NCBI RefSeq assembly: GCF_049341065.1
Contig: NZ_JBMPIX010000017.1
Coordinates: 1-64,000 of the forward strand
Direction of reading: 5' to 3'
DNA length: 64,000 bases
DNA from: Pacificoceanicola sp049341065
Lineage (GTDB): Bacteria; Pseudomonadota; Alphaproteobacteria; Rhodobacterales; Rhodobacteraceae
The notes beneath the pieces are model-generated. The model was not told the origin of the DNA. It did not search any database and saw only the letters and a program-made list of their open reading frames with translations. Positions 37,084-45,593 of the stretch are shown one piece after another; position 1 is the first letter of the stretch, and each line of letters begins with the position of its first letter. Both the position numbers and the translations under genes were made by a program.

Positions 37084-38520
37084 ATGTCCGCAGCCCCGTC
37101 GAACGAACCGAGTTTTCGGGAATCCGTCGATCTGATGTACAATCGCGCCGTTGCATTGATGGATCTGCCGCCGGGGCTCGAGGAAAAGATACGCGTCTGC
37201 AACGCCACTTATACCGTGCGTTTTGGTGTGCGTCTTCGCGGGCAGATCCAGACCTTCGTCGGCTACCGCTCGGTTCATTCCGAACATATGGAGCCGGTCA
37301 AGGGCGGCATCCGCTTTGCTCTGGCGGTAAACCAGGATGAAGTCGAAGCCCTGGCAGCTTTGATGACCTACAAGTGTGCCTTGGTCGAAGCGCCCTTTGG
37401 CGGTTCAAAGGGGGGGCTTTGCGTCGATCCGCGCCAGTATGATGAACATGAGCTGGAACAGATCACCCGGCGTTTCGCCTATGAGCTGATCAAGCGCGAT
37501 CTGATCCATCCCTCTCAGAACGTCCCGGCCCCCGACATGGGCACGGGCGAGCGTGAGATGGCCTGGATTTCGGACCAATACGCCCGGATGAACACCACGG
37601 ACATCAACGCGCGCGCCTGCGTGACGGGCAAACCGTTGAACGCAGGGGGCATCGCTGGCCGGGTCGAGGCGACGGGCAGGGGGGTGCAATACGCTCTGCG
37701 CGAATTCTTCCGCTATGAAGAGGACAAGGCCGCCGCGGGTTTGGCCGGCAAGCTGGCGGGCAAGCGGGTCATCGTTCAGGGGCTGGGCAACGTGGGCTAT
37801 CACGCGGCCAAGTTCCTGCGCGATGAAGACGGTGCCAAGATCATCGGGATCATCGAACACGACGGCGCCCTGTTCAATGAAGAGGGCCTGAACGTCGATG
37901 CGGTGCGCGACTGGATCGTCCGGCACGGCGGCGTCACCGGGTATCCCGACGCGGTCAATACGGCCGAGGGCGCAGAGGTGCTCGAGGCGGACTGCGACAT
38001 CCTGATCCCCGCCGCGCTTGAAGGCGTCATCAACCTGTCGAATGCCCATAACATCAAAGCCAACCTGATCATCGAAGCCGCCAACGGTCCAATCACCGCC
38101 GGAGCGGATGACATCCTTCGCACCAAGGGGGTGGTGATCATTCCTGACATGTATGCCAATGCGGGCGGTGTGACGGTGTCCTACTTTGAATGGGTCAAGA
38201 ACCTCAGCCACATTCGCTTTGGCCGAATGCAACGCCGTCAGGAAGAGTCGCGCCACCAACTTGTCATAGATGAGCTTGAGCGGCTTTCGTCGGATACAGG
38301 CATCGGTTGGACCCTGTCGCCGGACTTCAAGGAAAGGTATCTGCGAGGCGCTGATGAGCTTGAACTGGTGCGCTCGGGGCTCGATGACACGATGCGGATT
38401 GCCTATCAGGCCATGCGCGCGGTCTGGCATGGCCGGGACGATGTCACCGATCTGCGCACAGCGGCCTATATCGTCGCCATCGACCGAGTTGCCAAAAGCT
38501 ATCGGGCAAAGGGCCTTTAG
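37084..38520 (+). CDS. gdhA: Glu/Leu/Phe/Val dehydrogenase (glutamate dehydrogenase)
   Basis: The 478-residue protein has the ELFV dehydrogenase signature VEAPFGGSKGGL with the catalytic Lys. It also has VKGGIRFA in the substrate site, the PAPDMGTGEREMAWI block, and a Rossmann domain with VIVQGLGNVGYHAAKFL. The family interconverts glutamate and 2-oxoglutarate plus ammonia. The GLGNVG turn and acidic IIEHDGA that follow suggest NAD preference, but this is an inference. AAGGAGG lies before the ATG. A terminator follows. Confidence 0.93.
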   Translation: MSAAPSNEPSFRESVDLMYNRAVALMDLPPGLEEKIRVCNATYTVRFGVRLRGQIQTFVGYRSVHSEHMEPVKGGIRFALAVNQDEVEALAALMTYKCALVEAPFGGSKGGLCVDPRQYDEHELEQITRRFAYELIKRDLIHPSQNVPAPDMGTGEREMAWISDQYARMNTTDINARACVTGKPLNAGGIAGRVEATGRGVQYALREFFRYEEDKAAAGLAGKLAGKRVIVQGLGNVGYHAAKFLRDEDGAKIIGIIEHDGALFNEEGLNVDAVRDWIVRHGGVTGYPDAVNTAEGAEVLEADCDILIPAALEGVINLSNAHNIKANLIIEAANGPITAGADDILRTKGVVIIPDMYANAGGVTVSYFEWVKNLSHIRFGRMQRRQEESRHQLVIDELERLSSDTGIGWTLSPDFKERYLRGADELELVRSGLDDTMRIAYQAMRAVWHGRDDVTDLRTAAYIVAIDRVAKSYRAKGL

Positions 38521-38545
38521 CCACGTTCCACCTATTATGTACTGG

Positions 38546-38575
38546 AAAAGGCGTTGCGGTCTGCGGCGCCTTTTT
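38546..38575 (+). terminator. Rho-independent terminator of gdh
   Basis: AAAAGGCG / CGCCTTTT stem with GC inner part (38546-38574) followed by T residues, 25 bases after the gdh stop. Confidence 0.85.
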
Positions 38576-38759
38576 CTGTGGCGGTCTTACGGGTTCGAAA
38601 CAACGCTTAATCAAATGCCGCGCGAAGTTAGATGAAATCCTAGGGGAAGTTCACTTTTTCGCCCCAATCCTGAACACATCCGTATCCGAATTCCTAACTA
38701 GCGTTGAATCTGTCGCGGCCTTCTTCGGGTCGCGAACAAGAACAACGGGAGTACCGGCC

Positions 38760-40664
38760 ATGAAACTTGTTGGCGAGCCTAACCCGCGCTTCTTGGGGGA
38801 AGAAGACGGCAATATGACCATTTTTTCGGTCTTCATGGTGGTGTTGATCATCATGATCACCGGCGCTTCGGTGGACATCATGCGTAATGAGTCCGTCCGC
38901 ACCAAAATGCAGGCGACCTTGGACCGCGCTGTGCTGGCCGCCGCTGACCTTGATCAGTTACAGGAACCCACGGGCGTCGTGTTGGATTATGTGGCCAAGG
39001 CCGGTCTGACAGATCACCTGACCTATCTTGATGTCCAGACCGCGCCCAATTCGCGGACGGTCACAGCGGCCAGCGCCGCCGACTTGGACACGATCTTTCT
39101 GCATATGTCGGGTTTCGACTCGCTCCGCGCAGGTGCGCTGAGCGCGGCGGATGAGCGGATCACCAATGTGGAAATTTCCATGGTGCTCGATATCTCGGGG
39201 TCCATGCGGTGGAATGACCGGATGACACGGCTCAAGCCGGCGGCAAAGGATTTTGTCGATAAGGTCATGAACGATGGCACCCACGGTGTGACAACGCTGA
39301 ACCTGATCCCCTTCGCCGGACAGGTGAACCCAGGCGACATCATGTTCGACTATTTCCGCGGCGAACGTCCGAAGATCAAGCAGAACAACGGTTGGGGCAA
39401 CGGCGATCAGGATGCCCCCGGCGGCTCGCTGTGTAACAATAATGCCGAGAATGCCGACGAAGGCGCGGCCGATCCCTCCTGCAGTTCAGGGGAGACTGCG
39501 CCCTACGTGCTGCCAACCGCCGATGGATTTTTCGACCCTTGGGCCGATGCGATTTCGAATATCGTGATCTATTTCGATACGGACGGCGACGACATCTATG
39601 ATCGTGCCCACAAGATCGAAGGTTTCCCGGCGGACGCCCCACGGGATGCAGATGACTTCTTCCGCGGTGCTGTGGCCTATGCCGTGGCGGCGGACACTGA
39701 GATTACCGATCCCGCACAATTCCTTGGTATCTCGATCAGGGGTGGCCACGAAAAGAACCGTTATTTTCAGGTCAAGGGCGATCAGAACGGTCCGGCGTCG
39801 GATCTTGGCCCAACCAAGAACACCGGCAACATCCCCGGTGCAACCTTTCAGTACAGCTCGATCGACTATGCGCATTGGGAACAGTCCTATGTGTCCCCAA
39901 ACCTGGCCCTGTACGACTCTGCCGCGCCCGCTCCGGAAGAGGTCAACGTGAACATGCCGGGGTCATGCATTGAGATTTACGACGACGAATTCAACACCAG
40001 TGCAATGCCGTTGTCCTCCGATTACGTGCCACACTTCAATTACTGGCCATATGAAGCAAGCGTCATGGATTGGGGCTGGTGCCCGGGTGAAGACACAGCC
40101 GTTCAATACTATTCCTCGGATGCGGAGCAATTGAAGACCTTTATCGAAGATATGCGGATGCATGACGGTACAGGCGCGCAATATGGCATGAAATATGCGC
40201 TGTCATTGCTTAACCCCGATACCCGGGAAGCCGTCAGCCACATGATTGCCGAAGGGCTTGTCGCACCGCAATTCGAGGGCCGTCCAATCAATTGGCAGGA
40301 TCCTGAGACGGAAAAGTACATCGTGATGATGACGGATGGCAATGTCACCGAACAATACCGTCCGCTTGATCCCAAGGCTGCAATCAATGGCGAAGTTGCC
40401 CTGCAAACTCAGGGGAGTGGCACCTACGAGAAAATCTCCAACGCCTCGCACAATGTCGAAAACCTACACAAGCAATGTGACCTTGCCAAGGAATTGGGAG
40501 TGACCGTCTTTACGATAGCTTTCGAGACAAGCGAAAGCGCAGCTGCGGAAATGCGCTCCTGTGCATCGTCGGAAAGTCACTTCTTCCATGTTCAGGGTGA
40601 GGAGATTGCCGAGGCTTTCGACACCATTGCCCGCCAGATCAATAACCTGAGGCTGATCCAATGA
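38760..40664 (+). CDS. TadG-like pilus protein with VWA domain (copy 2)
   Basis: The 634-residue protein has an N-terminal anchor (MTIFSVFMVVLIIMITGASV, residues 19-38) and LDRAVLAAADLDQ. Its MIDAS is DISGS at 144-148. The VWA domain is interrupted from about residue 200 by an insert of roughly 200 residues. This includes the NNGWGNGDQDAPGG module (residues about 209-231) and an IYFDTDGDDIYDRAH segment that looks like a calcium-binding loop. It ends LRLIQ like the other two copies. It is closely similar to copy 3 directly downstream, so the two look like a tandem duplication. Confidence 0.85.
   Translation: MKLVGEPNPRFLGEEDGNMTIFSVFMVVLIIMITGASVDIMRNESVRTKMQATLDRAVLAAADLDQLQEPTGVVLDYVAKAGLTDHLTYLDVQTAPNSRTVTAASAADLDTIFLHMSGFDSLRAGALSAADERITNVEISMVLDISGSMRWNDRMTRLKPAAKDFVDKVMNDGTHGVTTLNLIPFAGQVNPGDIMFDYFRGERPKIKQNNGWGNGDQDAPGGSLCNNNAENADEGAADPSCSSGETAPYVLPTADGFFDPWADAISNIVIYFDTDGDDIYDRAHKIEGFPADAPRDADDFFRGAVAYAVAADTEITDPAQFLGISIRGGHEKNRYFQVKGDQNGPASDLGPTKNTGNIPGATFQYSSIDYAHWEQSYVSPNLALYDSAAPAPEEVNVNMPGSCIEIYDDEFNTSAMPLSSDYVPHFNYWPYEASVMDWGWCPGEDTAVQYYSSDAEQLKTFIEDMRMHDGTGAQYGMKYALSLLNPDTREAVSHMIAEGLVAPQFEGRPINWQDPETEKYIVMMTDGNVTEQYRPLDPKAAINGEVALQTQGSGTYEKISNASHNVENLHKQCDLAKELGVTVFTIAFETSESAAAEMRSCASSESHFFHVQGEEIAEAFDTIARQINNLRLIQ
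39384..39454 (+). repeat. 71-bp coding module, copy B (VWA copy 2)
   Basis: It encodes NNGWGNGDQDAPGGSLCNNN within the VWA insert. The first 29 bases are identical in copies A, B and C; most later differences are third-codon-position changes. Confidence 0.85.
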
Positions 40665-40862
40665 GCGCGGTATTCCAAAAACAGAGCGGCCTATTCGAAA
40701 GCGTAGGCCCCCTAGTCACCCGCATATATGTAAATGACGTTAGGTTAACCCTTGAACCGTCCAAAGCCGTTAAATCGCGCCAACTCGGGCGCAAAGTTGC
40801 CCCAATCTTGTCCGATTCACCAAGCATTAACCTTTTCAACCCCGCAGCGAGTGAGGGGACGA

Positions 40863-42803
40863 ATGCAAGGAATGCACGGCATGAAACGTTCAATGGATAC
40901 AATCGACGCCTTCGTTCGGGACGAAGAGGGCAACGTAACGATCTTCTCGGTCTTCATGGTAATTCTGGTGCTCATCATCACGGGCGCATCGGTGGACATC
41001 ATGCGTTTTGAAGCCACCCGTACCAAGATGCAGAGCTCCATGGACCGCGCGGTTCTGGCGGCGGCAGACCTGGATCAGAAACAAGACCCGGTTCTGGTGG
41101 TCAATGACTACATGAACAAATCGGGACTGGCGGGGGTCGTCGCGAATGTGACGGTCGAACAGGCCGCGAATGCGCGGACGGTGACCGCATCGGGCACCGG
41201 GGTCATGGACACCATCTTCCTGCATATGTCCGGTTTCGATACCTTGACCGCTCCGGCGATCAGCGCCGCTGAGGAAAAAATCTCGAACGTCGAGATTTCC
41301 ATGGTGCTCGATATCTCCGGGTCGATGCGCTTTAACCAGCGGATGGACCGGATGCGCCCCGCAGCGCAGGCATTTGTGAACAAGGTCATGTCCGAAGACA
41401 CCAACGGTGTGACCACGCTCAGCGTCGTTCCCTATGCCGGCCATGTGAACCCTGGCGACATCCTGTTCGACTACTTCCGTGGCAAGCGTCCGAAGATCAA
41501 GCACGAGAACAACGGTTGGGGCAACGGCGATCAGGACGCGCCCGGCAACTCGCTTTGCAACAACAACGCCGAAAATGCCGAAGAAGGTGCCGCTGATCCA
41601 AGCTGCGGCGGTGGCGCGACCGCAACGTCTTCCGGCGGCTATTTCGACAAGTGGAGCCAACCGATCGAAGACATGGTGTTCTATTTCGACACGGATGGCG
41701 ACGGCATCTACGATATTGCCCACAAGATCAATAACTTCCCAACCGATGCACAGCGCGACGCAGATATGTTCTTTCGTGGGGCTGTGGCCTATCTCTTTAG
41801 CCAGGACAACAAGCTGACGCACGCAGATCAGTTCCTTGGTGCCTCTGTAAAAGGTGGCTCGCGGCAGGAAAACCCGACACGGTACTTCCAGGTCAAGGGC
41901 GACCAGAACGGCGCGGAAAGTGATCTTGGCCCGACGAAGCACAGGGGTAAGCGTCCCGGCGGAACCTTCTCGTACAGCCAAGTGAATTTCGAATACTGGG
42001 CGCAGTTCTACGAATCGCCGAACCCGCCGGTGACCGAAACCACTGTCGAAGAACCTGTGGCGGACGGCGCGGACTCGGATCAAAATATCAACATGCCGGG
42101 TTCCTGCATCGAGATCTACGACGACGAGTTCGCCACGACAGAGATGCCAAAATCCGACGATTATGTTCCGCATTTCATGTACTGGGACATCGACCGCGAA
42201 ACGATGGACTGGGGCTGGTGCCCGAGCGAAAACGAAGCGGTGCAGTATTATTCTTCCGATCGTCAACACCTGGTGGATTTCATTGGCGGCCTGCGTCTGC
42301 ATGACGGCACCGGTATCCAGTACGGCTTGAAATATGGCTTGGCACTTCTCGACCCGAACAACCGCGATGAGATGGGCTATCTGATCGAGGCCGGGCTCGT
42401 AGACCCCAGCTTTGAAGGCCGCCCGATCGACTGGAACGACCCGGAGACCGAGAAATACGTGGTCATCATGACCGACGGTCAGACCACCGACCAGTATCGC
42501 CCGACAGATCCGCGTGCCGCGATCAACGGTGAGGTCGAGTTGCAGAACCAAGGGTCTGGAAGCTCTTACAAAATGTCGAACACGTCGACCAACGTCAGCG
42601 ACCTGATGCAACAGTGTGAACTGGCCAAATCCAAGGGTGTGACTGTCTTCACCATCGCCTTTGAAACCAACGCCGCTGCTGCTGCCGACATGTTGGCCTG
42701 TGCTTCCTCGCCCAGTCACCACTTCCACGTCCAAGGCGACGAAATTGCCGAAGCATTCGACGCGGTTGCCCGCCAGATCAACAACCTGAGGCTGATCCAA
42801 TGA
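40863..42803 (+). CDS. TadG-like pilus protein with VWA domain (copy 3)
   Basis: From the ATG after GAGGGGACGA the protein has 646 residues; the frame is open back to 40752 but has no ribosome binding site there. It has the same plan as copy 2: anchor (VTIFSVFMVILVLIITGASV), DISGS MIDAS, NNGWGNGDQDAPGN module, FYFDTDGDGIYDIAH (calcium-loop-like), NMPGSCIEIYDDEF and the LRLIQ tail. The preceding 198-base gap begins with an ATGA overlap at the end of copy 2, but no recognisable gene follows. Its stop overlaps the next pilin-like gene by 4 bases. Confidence 0.85.
   Translation: MQGMHGMKRSMDTIDAFVRDEEGNVTIFSVFMVILVLIITGASVDIMRFEATRTKMQSSMDRAVLAAADLDQKQDPVLVVNDYMNKSGLAGVVANVTVEQAANARTVTASGTGVMDTIFLHMSGFDTLTAPAISAAEEKISNVEISMVLDISGSMRFNQRMDRMRPAAQAFVNKVMSEDTNGVTTLSVVPYAGHVNPGDILFDYFRGKRPKIKHENNGWGNGDQDAPGNSLCNNNAENAEEGAADPSCGGGATATSSGGYFDKWSQPIEDMVFYFDTDGDGIYDIAHKINNFPTDAQRDADMFFRGAVAYLFSQDNKLTHADQFLGASVKGGSRQENPTRYFQVKGDQNGAESDLGPTKHRGKRPGGTFSYSQVNFEYWAQFYESPNPPVTETTVEEPVADGADSDQNINMPGSCIEIYDDEFATTEMPKSDDYVPHFMYWDIDRETMDWGWCPSENEAVQYYSSDRQHLVDFIGGLRLHDGTGIQYGLKYGLALLDPNNRDEMGYLIEAGLVDPSFEGRPIDWNDPETEKYVVIMTDGQTTDQYRPTDPRAAINGEVELQNQGSGSSYKMSNTSTNVSDLMQQCELAKSKGVTVFTIAFETNAAAAADMLACASSPSHHFHVQGDEIAEAFDAVARQINNLRLIQ
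41508..41578 (+). repeat. 71-bp coding module, copy C (VWA copy 3)
   Basis: It encodes NNGWGNGDQDAPGNSLCNNN. The first 39 bases are identical to copy A, which sits in a gene of different type on the opposite strand almost 8 kb away. Confidence 0.85.
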
Positions 42804-43339
42804 TGATGTCACGTTTCCATAACCTGGCCCGACGTTTCCGCAGCGAAGAGGACGGCAACGCGACGGTCGAGTTCGCTGTCTACTTCACGGTCTTCTTCCT
42901 GTTGCTCGCAGCCGGTGTCGAGATCGCCTACATGAACCTTCGACACGCCATGCTTGAACGCGGTGTTGACCTCGCGACCCGGGAAATCCGTCTGAGCACG
43001 GGCCATATCCCGACCTACGAAGAGGTGCGCGGCATGATTTGCGAAAAGGCCACGATCCTCGACGATTGCGCCAACAACCTGCGTCTGGAAATGGTTCAGG
43101 TCGACCCCCGTGATTTCACGTCGGCACCTGTGGATGCTGATTGCCAGAACGCAGTTCAGGACCCGCATCCGGTGCGTAACTTTGTGCCCGGGCAGGACAA
43201 CGAGCTGATGCTGGTGCGCGCCTGCCTGAAGTACAAGCCGATGCTGCCGACCACGTCGCTTGGCAAAAAACTCAACAAGGACGCCGAAGGATACGCCCAG
43301 ATGGTCGTGACCTCCGCCTTCGTCCAGGAACCGAGGTAA
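42800..43339 (+). CDS. TadE-like minor pilin / pilus assembly protein
   Basis: The 179-residue protein has the TadE segment EEDGNATVEFAVYFTVFFLL with the conserved Glu, a membrane helix, and a periplasmic domain with conserved Cys (CEKATILDDCANNLRLEMV) and LVRACLKYKP. It is the paralog of the minus-strand gene at 34399. The ATG overlaps the stop of VWA copy 3 (ATGA), the same coupling as in the other cluster. Confidence 0.83.
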   Translation: MMMSRFHNLARRFRSEEDGNATVEFAVYFTVFFLLLAAGVEIAYMNLRHAMLERGVDLATREIRLSTGHIPTYEEVRGMICEKATILDDCANNLRLEMVQVDPRDFTSAPVDADCQNAVQDPHPVRNFVPGQDNELMLVRACLKYKPMLPTTSLGKKLNKDAEGYAQMVVTSAFVQEPR

Positions 43340-43344
43340 GACCG

Positions 43345-43902
43345 ATGTTGAAACAGCTTCTTTCCCGACTGAACAGCTTTCGCCGTGACGAGGCGGGCAA
43401 TGTCACCATCGAGTCCCTGCTTTGGCTGCCTCTGATCATGACAATTCTGGCCGCGACCTTTTCGCTGCACGATGCCTTTCGATACAAGAGCCTGAACATC
43501 AAGGCCGCCTATACGATCTCGGACGCCCTGTCGCGTGAGACCGCCCCGATCGACGATGCCTATCTTGATGGCATGGTGGATCTGCTGTCCTACCTGACGC
43601 GCTCGGCGGGGCCTTACTCGCTGCGTGTGACGCTGGTGCGATACACCGATGCCGGTGGCGGCTATCAGGTGGAATGGTCGCAGACCCGCGGTGGCTTTGA
43701 GGCCATGACCGGCAGCGATCTGACAAACCTGTCCGCCAATCTGCCGAACATGCTGAACAACGAGCGCATCATCGTGGTTGAGACGCAGACCGAATATCGG
43801 CCGCCCTTCGTGGTGCCGGGTTTGAACACGGCAAACCTGTTCTACAACTTCGGGTTCACGCGTCCGCGCTTTGCTCCCAAGATCGTCTGGAGCGACGCCT
43901 GA
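43345..43902 (+). CDS. TadE/TadF-like pilus assembly protein
   Basis: The 185-residue protein has the anchor DEAGNVTIESLLWLPLIMTIL, then NIKAAYTISDALSRETAPIDD and FTRPRFAPKIV near the end. It is the paralog of the gene at 33728, but stops at the point where that protein continues into the 71-bp module. It ends the plus-strand cluster and is followed by a terminator. Confidence 0.83.
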   Translation: MLKQLLSRLNSFRRDEAGNVTIESLLWLPLIMTILAATFSLHDAFRYKSLNIKAAYTISDALSRETAPIDDAYLDGMVDLLSYLTRSAGPYSLRVTLVRYTDAGGGYQVEWSQTRGGFEAMTGSDLTNLSANLPNMLNNERIIVVETQTEYRPPFVVPGLNTANLFYNFGFTRPRFAPKIVWSDA

Positions 43903-43978
43903 CGCCGCGGCTGTCGCGGACGGACCGGAGTTTGTCGAAAACAACGGGGGCACCGGACGGATTGCATTGATACTTCTG

Positions 43979-44009
43979 AACAGGGCTGGTTCACTGGCCC
44001 TGTTTTTTC
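43979..44009 (+). terminator. Rho-independent terminator of the plus-strand pilus cluster
   Basis: AACAGGGC / GCCCTGTT stem with a 10-base loop followed by six T. It separates the pilus genes from soxB, whose GGAGG site follows immediately. Confidence 0.88.
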
Positions 44010-44021
44010 TTGGAGGTGGCG

Positions 44022-45275
44022 ATGCGTTTCTCGGGGCTCCGGGTTCTCAAGGAAGGGTTGACCGGCAACAAAGGCTGGACCCCGCACTGGCGTGACCCGT
44101 CGCCAAAGGATGAATACGACATCGTCATCATTGGCGGTGGCGGCCATGGTCTTGCCACGGCCTTTTATCTGGCCAAGGAACATGGGCTGACCAATGTTGC
44201 CGTGCTGGAAAAGGGGTATCTTGGCGGCGGCAACGTGGGGCGGAACACCACCATCGTGCGCGCCAACTACGGTCTGCCGGGCAACTCTGAATTCTATTCC
44301 CATTCGCTGAAACTGTGGGAGGGGATGGAGCAGGAGCTGAATTACAACGTGATGCATTCCCAACGCGGGATCATCAACCTGTTCCACTCGGACGGCGCGC
44401 GCGATGCGGCGGCGCGGCGCGGCAATGCCATGGTCAACCAAGGCGACGACGCGATCTTGCTGGACCGTGAGGGCGTGCGCAAACTGCTGCCCTATCTTGA
44501 TCATGACAACATCCGCTTCCCGATTTACGGCGGTCTCTACCATCCGCGCGGCGGCACGGCCCGGCACGATGCGGTGGCCTGGGGCTATGCGCGCGGGGCA
44601 GACCAGCGCGGCGTGGACCTGATCCAGAACTGCGAAGTGACCGGCATCGATATCGAAAGCGGCTGCGTGACCGGCGTTCAGACCTCGCGCGGGGCGATCC
44701 GCGCCAAGAAGGTCGGGATTGTCGTGGCTGGACGCTCGGGGCTTGTGGCCGGGATGGCGGGGATGCGGCTGCCGATCGAAAGCCACGTCTTGCAGGCTTT
44801 CGTGACTGAAGGTCTGAAGCCGGTGATCGACCATGTGGTGACCTTCGGCATGGGGCATTTCTATATCAGCCAGTCCGACAAGGGCGGGTTGGTCTTTGGC
44901 GGTGATCTGGATTTCTATGCCTCCTACGCCGCGCGCGGCAACCTTCCCGGACAAGAGCACGTGATGGAGGCGGCGATGACGCTGATGCCGATGATCGGCA
45001 AGGCGCGGCTGTTGCGCAGCTGGGGCGGGATCATGGACATGTCGCCCGATGGCTCTCCGATCATCGACAAGACCGGAGTCGAGGGACTCTATCTGAACTG
45101 CGGCTGGTGCTACGGCGGCTTCAAGGCAGTGCCCGGCTCAGGCTTTAGTTTTGCCCATCTGATTGCGCAGGATCGACACCACGAACCGGCAGCGCGGTTC
45201 CGGCTGGACCGCTTCGAAACGGGTCGCGGCTTGATGGATGAAGAAGGCACCGGTGCGCAGCACAATCTGCACTGA
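44022..45275 (+). CDS. soxB: Sarcosine oxidase beta subunit
   Basis: The 417-residue protein carries the FAD-binding motif IVIIGGGGHGLATAFYLA and the heterotetrameric sarcosine oxidase pattern GYLGGGNVGRNTTIVRANY. The C-terminal NCGWCYGGFKAVPGSG block also matches. It holds the flavins and the sarcosine site. GGAGG six bases before the ATG fixes the start. It is first in soxBDAG. Confidence 0.96.
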   Translation: MRFSGLRVLKEGLTGNKGWTPHWRDPSPKDEYDIVIIGGGGHGLATAFYLAKEHGLTNVAVLEKGYLGGGNVGRNTTIVRANYGLPGNSEFYSHSLKLWEGMEQELNYNVMHSQRGIINLFHSDGARDAAARRGNAMVNQGDDAILLDREGVRKLLPYLDHDNIRFPIYGGLYHPRGGTARHDAVAWGYARGADQRGVDLIQNCEVTGIDIESGCVTGVQTSRGAIRAKKVGIVVAGRSGLVAGMAGMRLPIESHVLQAFVTEGLKPVIDHVVTFGMGHFYISQSDKGGLVFGGDLDFYASYAARGNLPGQEHVMEAAMTLMPMIGKARLLRSWGGIMDMSPDGSPIIDKTGVEGLYLNCGWCYGGFKAVPGSGFSFAHLIAQDRHHEPAARFRLDRFETGRGLMDEEGTGAQHNLH

Positions 45276-45299
45276 CGCGCAAGGCGAGGGCGGCACTTT

Positions 45300-45326
45300 G
45301 GGTATTTTGAAAGAGAAGAAGCTGGC
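45300..45326. repeat. Fragment of the Rhodobacteraceae-type intergenic element
   Basis: GGGTATTTTGAAAGAGAAGA between soxB and soxD resembles the end of the element at 7456-7534. Only the AT-rich end is present, so the match is suggestive. Confidence 0.35.
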
Positions 45327-45593
45327 ATGAGATTACCTTGTCCAATCTGCGGCGAGCGGGACCGGCGCGAGTTTTATTATCAGGGCGCGGCAAGCCTGTT
45401 GGCGCGCCCGGAAGCCGAAGCTTCGGCGGAGGAATGGCATGCCTATCTGCACCTGCGCGACAACCCGGCAGGGCGTACCCAGGATCTTTGGTATCACGAG
45501 GCCGGCTGCGGTGCGTGGATGGTGGTGGACCGTGATACCCTGACCCACGAGGTGTTTGGCGCCGAATTGGTGGAGGCGAGCGATGCGGATTGA
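45327..45593 (+). CDS. soxD: Sarcosine oxidase delta subunit
   Basis: The 88-residue subunit has the zinc-site residues Cys5 and Cys8 (CPICG), His57 and Cys61 (WYHEAGCGAW), spaced as in known delta subunits. RDNPAGRTQDLWYH is the family signature. It lies between soxB and soxA, and its 3' end overlaps soxA. Confidence 0.96.
   Translation: MRLPCPICGERDRREFYYQGAASLLARPEAEASAEEWHAYLHLRDNPAGRTQDLWYHEAGCGAWMVVDRDTLTHEVFGAELVEASDAD

Noticed and set aside
40890..42812. A 640-codon open frame antisense to VWA copy 3
   Set aside because: Same reason; the plus strand has a clear VWA domain, operon overlaps and a paralog.
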